DNA of 7,201 nucleotides from Actinomycetes bacterium (GTDB lineage: Bacteria; Actinomycetota; Actinomycetes; Actinomycetales; Cellulomonadaceae), in contig JAEZBT010000465.1 in NCBI GenBank assembly GCA_023426865.1, positions 1-7,201 of the forward strand. Reading direction: 5' to 3'. Each line of letters begins with the position of its first letter. Within the stretch, counting starts at the first letter, position 1. Shown piece after piece: positions 4,359 through 7,201 of this stretch. The notes under the pieces are model-generated. The model ran no database searches, had not been told where the DNA came from, and was given only the letters and a program-made list of their open reading frames with translations. A program made the position numbers and the translations under genes.

Positions 4359-5180
4359 GTGCGCCGGCTGCGTGCGGGCGTCGAGCGGGTGATGTCGGCT
4401 CTGACGGCGCGCGGGCTGGCGACGGCGACGCGGCGCCGGGCTCTGTCGATGATGCGGCTGGTGTTCGGCTACGCGATCCGCGACCGGCGGCTGTCGGTGA
4501 ACGTCGCGCGGATGGTGGCGCTGCCGCGTGGGGGGACCAAGCGGGAGCCGCACTGGCTGCGGCCCGAGCAGCTCGGTCGGCTGGTCATGGCGGTGCCGCC
4601 GCTGTGCCAGCCGGTCGTGCTGTTCCTCGGGACGACGGGGTGCCGGTTCTCGGAGATGGCGGCACTGCGGGTCGACGACGTCGTGCAGACCCCGCACGGG
4701 CTTGGGGTGCGGGTGCATCGCGCGGCGACGCAGTCGAAGAAGACGAGCGGGGCGGTGTTCGGGCCGACGAAGACGCACCAGACGCGGACGGTGCCGGTGC
4801 CGGCGGCTCTGGATGAGTACGTGCGGACGCGGGTCGCCTTCACCGCGCCAGGTGGCTACCTGTTCCCGAGCCCGACCGGAGGCGTGTGGACGAACACGAA
4901 CTCCCGGGCGCGGTCGGGGTGGATGGAGGCGACGCGCCGGGCGGGCGTCGAGGGAACGACGATCCACGACCTGCGGCACACCGCCGCGTCGCTGCTCATC
5001 GCGGCCGGGGCAGACGTCAAGGCCGTGCAGGTGATCCTCGGGCACTCCACCGCGACGATGACGATGGACCTGTACGGGCACCTGTTCAGCGAGGCGACGT
5101 GGCAGGCGATGGAGCGGCTGCCGGTCATACCGCTGATGCAGGGGCCACGAGCGATCGACGGGCCGGCTGGCGAGCACTGA
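4359..5180 (+). CDS. Tyrosine recombinase, copy C (5'-truncated, core-binding domain largely lost)
   Basis: A 273-aa open frame. Homology to copy B begins at about 4379 (VERVMSALTARG, B residue 76), so the first half of the core-binding domain and everything before it are missing; the GTG at 4359 is only the first in-frame start. The catalytic domain is complete: Arg96, Lys138, His203/Arg206, His229 and Tyr239. Over the stretch matching B codons 83-171 there are 20 silent changes and a single replacement (Asp to Gly), so the ancestor of this copy was under strong protein-level selection and the truncation is probably recent. Other replacements include Arg to Lys in SKKTSG and TVW to GVW. It likely cannot recombine DNA alone, but could interfere with or complement other copies. 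No ribosome site is seen. It could be scored as a pseudogene. Confidence 0.85.
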   Translation: MRRLRAGVERVMSALTARGLATATRRRALSMMRLVFGYAIRDRRLSVNVARMVALPRGGTKREPHWLRPEQLGRLVMAVPPLCQPVVLFLGTTGCRFSEMAALRVDDVVQTPHGLGVRVHRAATQSKKTSGAVFGPTKTHQTRTVPVPAALDEYVRTRVAFTAPGGYLFPSPTGGVWTNTNSRARSGWMEATRRAGVEGTTIHDLRHTAASLLIAAGADVKAVQVILGHSTATMTMDLYGHLFSEATWQAMERLPVIPLMQGPRAIDGPAGEH

Positions 5181-5222
5181 GCTCGCGCCGTCGACTGCGG
5201 GGCCAATGAAGCGCCCTCCCGG

Positions 5223-5618
5223 TCAGGCCAGCGCGCGGGCGGCCTCCATCAACGCATCCATCGCACGTCCCGCGCGGCGCGCCCGGTCACCGCTGATCGG
5301 TGTGTGGCTGTACCCCGCGAGGGTCTTCATCCCGAGCAACGCGCGCAGGTGAGCGGCAGCGCCCTTGTCGACACTCGCCAGGAGGGCCACGGCCTCGTCG
5401 TGATTCTCCCCGCGAGCGTGCTCGCCGAGTCGGGCCGCGCAGATGGCGTCCGCAGCGGCGATGCCCGCGTGGACGCAAAGCGTGACGTAGGCATCGGCGA
5501 CGTCGGCAGAGTCGTCCGCGAGCTCCTGGATGCTCAGGGCCGCCCCGGCGAACTGCTCGGCCTTAACCATCCGCCCGCGCCGCACCGCCGCGTCGGCCTT
5601 CACCGTGCGCCGGGTCAC
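5223..5618 (-). CDS. HEPN-like protein, likely toxin partner of the nucleotidyltransferase
   Basis: A 131-aa all-helical protein read from GTG 5618, which overlaps the stop of the upstream nucleotidyltransferase (GTGA). The helices and motifs match small HEPN-type proteins: AEQFAGAALSIQELA, a long helix VADAYVTLCVHAGIAAADAICAARLGEHARGENHDEAVALL (about residues 40-80), then LLGMKTLAGYSHTPIS and a final alanine-rich helix. HEPN proteins next to nucleotidyltransferases are usually RNase toxins silenced by AMPylation. The classical RX4-6H catalytic motif is not cleanly visible: RGENH at 69-73 and RLGEH at 63-67 have spacing three. This may be a divergent or non-catalytic HEPN. The gene is the second in its operon and lies 42 bp tail-to-tail from recombinase copy C. 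The longer upstream frame is shadow coding inside the partner gene. Confidence 0.72.
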   Translation of the reverse strand: MTRRTVKADAAVRRGRMVKAEQFAGAALSIQELADDSADVADAYVTLCVHAGIAAADAICAARLGEHARGENHDEAVALLASVDKGAAAHLRALLGMKTLAGYSHTPISGDRARRAGRAMDALMEAARALA

Positions 5619-6238
5619 GACCGCGCCCTTGTGATGGTCCGACGTAGCCACGTCGGCTCGCCACTGATGGTCACCGCCTCGTCGAGGAGCGACTGGAGGA
5701 TCGGATCTCGGGTCGCCGCACCGGCCAGGACCTCGGCCTCGGTCATGGACAGCACGCGCACGTCGTTGCCGGTCCATCGGCTGACCTCGCCGCCCAGCTG
5801 GTGCACCTGCCCCTCCCATCGCTGCTGGTCCACGGCCGGGTCGACCAGGAAGAGGTCGATGTCCGAGTCCGGACGCATCTCACCACGCGCGGCAGATCCG
5901 AAAAGTGCGGTCCACATCGGCGGCACGGGCCAGGCTTCGACGAAGGTGCGGATGCGGTCGACCAGCGTCGCCCGAAGGTTGGCCAGGGCGATGACGTGCT
6001 GCGCGGCGAGATGCTCCCGGTTGAGGCGGTAGCTGTTTGCCGCGCCGACCGGCTGTGCGATGACAATGCCCTGCTGAGTGAGGCGGTCCAAGACCTTGCG
6101 GATGCCGGCGTAGGAGCGGCCACCGATGACGCGCTGGATACTGCCGACGGTGTAGGGAGCATCCGCGCGTGCGAGCACGGCAAGCACATCACCGTCGAGC
6201 GTCGGCGTGATGATCGCCAAGGGGTTCTGTGTCTGCAC
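5615..6238 (-). CDS. Winged-helix plus MNT nucleotidyltransferase, likely antitoxin of a HEPN/MNT pair
   Basis: A 207-aa two-domain protein. Residues about 14-80 look like a winged helix: DVLAVLARADAPYTVGSIQRVI, RSYAGIRKVLDRLTQQGIV and a wing near NSYRLNREHL. Residues about 85-205 are a minimal nucleotidyltransferase with GSAARGE (114-120), the metal-binding Asp126 and Asp128 in DSDIDLFLV, and a candidate third acidic residue Asp159 (NDVRVL). In MNT/HEPN systems this enzyme AMPylates and inactivates the HEPN RNase; the extra DNA-binding domain suggests it also represses its own promoter. GTG 6238 is chosen because AGGAGG lies 6 nt upstream; an earlier GTG at 6280 would place the promoter repeats inside the gene. 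The 4-bp overlap with the HEPN gene indicates one coupled operon. Confidence 0.85.
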   Translation of the reverse strand: MQTQNPLAIITPTLDGDVLAVLARADAPYTVGSIQRVIGGRSYAGIRKVLDRLTQQGIVIAQPVGAANSYRLNREHLAAQHVIALANLRATLVDRIRTFVEAWPVPPMWTALFGSAARGEMRPDSDIDLFLVDPAVDQQRWEGQVHQLGGEVSRWTGNDVRVLSMTEAEVLAGAATRDPILQSLLDEAVTISGEPTWLRRTITRARS

Positions 6239-6244
6239 GGGGGA

Positions 6245-6250
6245 CCTCCT
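6245..6250 (-). promoter_or_regulatory. Shine-Dalgarno site of the nucleotidyltransferase gene
   Basis: AGGAGG on the minus strand, 6 nt before GTG 6238. It is the best ribosome site in the window and decides the start over the upstream GTG at 6280. Confidence 0.8.
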
Positions 6251-6257
6251 GGCGTTA

Positions 6258-6286
6258 CACAATAGTGTGCGTACGCGCACAATAGT
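6258..6286 (-). promoter_or_regulatory. Direct-repeat operator/promoter region of the HEPN/MNT operon
   Basis: CACAATAGT occurs at 6258-6266 and again at 6278-6286, exactly 20 bp apart (about two DNA turns), with the palindrome GCGTACGC (6269-6276) between them. On the minus strand the repeats read ACTATTGTG, and -10-like words (CACTAT, TGTAAC) overlap the nearer copy. This is the most A/T-rich spot around. Likely bound by the winged-helix part of the nucleotidyltransferase; that is inference. Confidence 0.6.
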
Positions 6287-6310
6287 AGAAGGCGAGGCCG
6301 CGAGGTCGCG

Positions 6311-6661
6311 TCACTTCAAGCGGAGCTCGAGCGCCGTGACGTCACCCTCACCCACGGTCACCGTCTCCTCGACACGCGACCCGTGCCCCGTCGCCTCGAC
6401 CGTGAAGGCTCCCTTGCCTGGCAGCGACCACTCGAAGGATCCGTCGTCACCGGTGCGTTGCGCGATCTCGGGCATCGGGTAGTCCGGTGAAGTGACACCC
6501 GTGTGACAGTCGGAGCAGGGCGAGCCGTCAGGCAGCAGCACGACCCCGGCCAGGACCGGATGGCCCGACGGCGCCGGGTCGGCACAACCAGCGCCCGCCA
6601 GCACCAGGGCAACTGCGGCGAGCAGGCCGCCGCCCGCGCGTCGGGCGGCAGTCATCGTCAT
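6311..6661 (-). CDS. Small CxxCH lipoprotein with carboxypeptidase-regulatory-like fold, copy 2
   Basis: A 116-aa homologue of the lipoprotein at 1189-1536, with basic n-region (AARRAGGG), hydrophobic core LLAAVALVLA and lipobox AGAGC (Cys26). The mature part keeps VVLLPDGSPCSDCHTGVTSPDY, with CxxCH at 49-53, then DGSFEWSLPGKGAFTVEATGHG and a final VTALELRLK. Divergence from copy 1 is much larger than between the toxin-antitoxin or recombinase copies, while the CxxCH block and beta-sandwich glycines are kept, so the motif matters. ATG 6661 matches the length of copy 1. An upstream in-frame ATG at 6694 adds 11 residues and lies six bases after a CATACT word, so leaderless initiation there is possible. 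It is head-to-head with recombinase copy D and follows the HEPN/MNT promoter on the same strand, in a separate unit. Confidence 0.78.
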   Translation of the reverse strand: MTMTAARRAGGGLLAAVALVLAGAGCADPAPSGHPVLAGVVLLPDGSPCSDCHTGVTSPDYPMPEIAQRTGDDGSFEWSLPGKGAFTVEATGHGSRVEETVTVGEGDVTALELRLK

Positions 6662-6689
6662 CGGGAACGATGGCGTCGATCGCTGTGCG

Positions 6690-6707
6690 GACATGGCAGG
6701 AGTATGC
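6690..6707. repeat. Lipoprotein-module boundary motif, copy 2
   Basis: GACATGGCAGGAGTATGC matches 1552-1569 at 17 of 18 positions. Only four bases separate it from the point where homology to recombinase B resumes (6712). Confidence 0.6.
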
Positions 6708-7201
6708 GGCTGTTCGCGGCGCTGGCCGAGGAGTGGCAGGCCTCGCGTGGTCACCTGGCGGTGCGCAGGCAGGAGACCACGCGGTTCCTGCTGGACAAGT
6801 ACGTGATCCCGGAGATCGGGGCGTACCCGATCTCCGGGATCTCGGCGGCCGACGTCGAGCGGGTGATGTCGGCGCTGACCGCCCGCGGGCTGGCGACGGC
6901 GACGCGGCGCCGGGCGCTGTCGATGATGCGGCTGGTGTTCGACTACGCGATCCGCGACCGGCGGCTGTCGGTGAACGTCGCGCGAATGGTGGCGCTCCCG
7001 CGCGGGGGAACCAAGCGCGAGCCGCACTGGCTGCGCCCCGAGCAGCTCGGCCGGCTGGTGATGGCGGTGCCGCCGCTGTGCCAGCCGGTCGTGCTGTTCC
7101 TCGGGACCACGGGGTGCCGGTTCTCCGAGATGGCCGCGCTGCGCGTCGACGACGTCGTGCAGACCCCGCACGGGCTCGGCGTGCGGGTACACCGGGCCGC
7201 G
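6704..7201 (+). CDS. Tyrosine recombinase, copy D (5'-truncated, runs off window)
   Basis: An open frame continuing beyond the window. The first plausible start is ATG 6704 (MRLFAALAEEW), inside the lipoprotein boundary motif; AGGAG precedes it by a single base, too close to be a normal ribosome site. Homology to copy B begins at B residue 29, so the WIDPARGRMT linker and the whole arm domain are absent, while the core-binding domain is nearly complete (about residues 4-95). The first catalytic arginine is present (Arg139, TGCRFSEM); the others lie beyond the edge. The first 162 bases of homology differ from B at only 6 positions, but the next 180 differ at 19, all silent, which points to a mosaic. 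It carries the same internal inverted repeat as B. Confidence 0.88.
   Translation, partial: MRLFAALAEEWQASRGHLAVRRQETTRFLLDKYVIPEIGAYPISGISAADVERVMSALTARGLATATRRRALSMMRLVFDYAIRDRRLSVNVARMVALPRGGTKREPHWLRPEQLGRLVMAVPPLCQPVVLFLGTTGCRFSEMAALRVDDVVQTPHGLGVRVHRAA
6805..6841. repeat. Perfect inverted repeat (16-bp arms) inside recombinase D
   Basis: The same arms as 1731-1767 (6805-6820 and 6826-6841); loop GCGTA instead of GCCTA, a silent change. Arms are unchanged between the two copies. Confidence 0.85.

Noticed and set aside
288..5222. Integron attC sites in the gaps
   Set aside because: No paired 7-bp core words with internal symmetry were found next to cargo ends, and the recombinase is of the phage-integrase type without the IntI extra motif.
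5619..5819. Longer start for the HEPN gene
   Set aside because: The extension lies wholly inside the nucleotidyltransferase gene in another frame; the GTGA overlap at 5615-5618 is the natural start.
6239..6280. Longer start of the nucleotidyltransferase at GTG 6280
   Set aside because: It would place the promoter repeats and the AGGAGG site inside the coding sequence.
1..7201. CRISPR array, tRNA or rRNA genes
   Set aside because: No short regularly spaced repeats and no cloverleaf- or rRNA-like segments were seen; the repeats are gene-sized or isolated operators.

Overview
High-GC bacterial DNA, most likely from an actinobacterium. The clues are strong G/C bias at third codon positions, many GTG starts, 4-bp GTGA stop/start overlaps and a possible TANNNT-type leaderless promoter. 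The genus cannot be told from this window. This is an accessory region, not core chromosome: no housekeeping gene, rRNA or tRNA gene is visible.

The backbone is a direct tandem array of four copies of one tyrosine recombinase (integrase), all on the + strand. Copy A is a 3' end (1-287), copy B is the longest (1555-2589), copy C is 5'-truncated (4359-5180), and copy D runs off the right edge (6704-7201). The copies differ mostly at silent sites. Every copy whose 5' side is visible lacks the N-terminal arm-binding domain, and each is cut at a different point. At each cut the recombinase meets the 5' end of a divergent minus-strand gene.

Cargo fills the gaps. Gap A-B (288-1554) holds a small unknown gene (-), an RHH antitoxin/BrnT-like toxin pair (+) and a small CxxCH lipoprotein (-). 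Gap B-C (2590-4358) holds two unknown small genes (-), a second copy of the same toxin-antitoxin pair (+) and a SUKH (SMI1/KNR4) immunity-type gene (-). Gap C-D (5181-6703) holds a HEPN/nucleotidyltransferase pair (-) with its own promoter and a second copy of the CxxCH lipoprotein (-). In each gap the first cargo gene lies tail-to-tail with the preceding recombinase, and the last lies head-to-head with the next one.

The pattern is a modular array. Near-identical recombinase segments alternate with exchangeable toxin-antitoxin, immunity-like and lipoprotein modules, and two modules recur in different combinations. The toxin-antitoxin module has sharp edges, from 19 bp of promoter to the toxin stop codon. 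The two recombinase copies that retain the core-binding domain carry a perfect 16-bp inverted repeat with a 5-nt loop inside the coding sequence. It could be a recombinase site or an RNA hairpin. Whether the array moves by recombinase action or by homologous recombination between copies cannot be decided from sequence alone.
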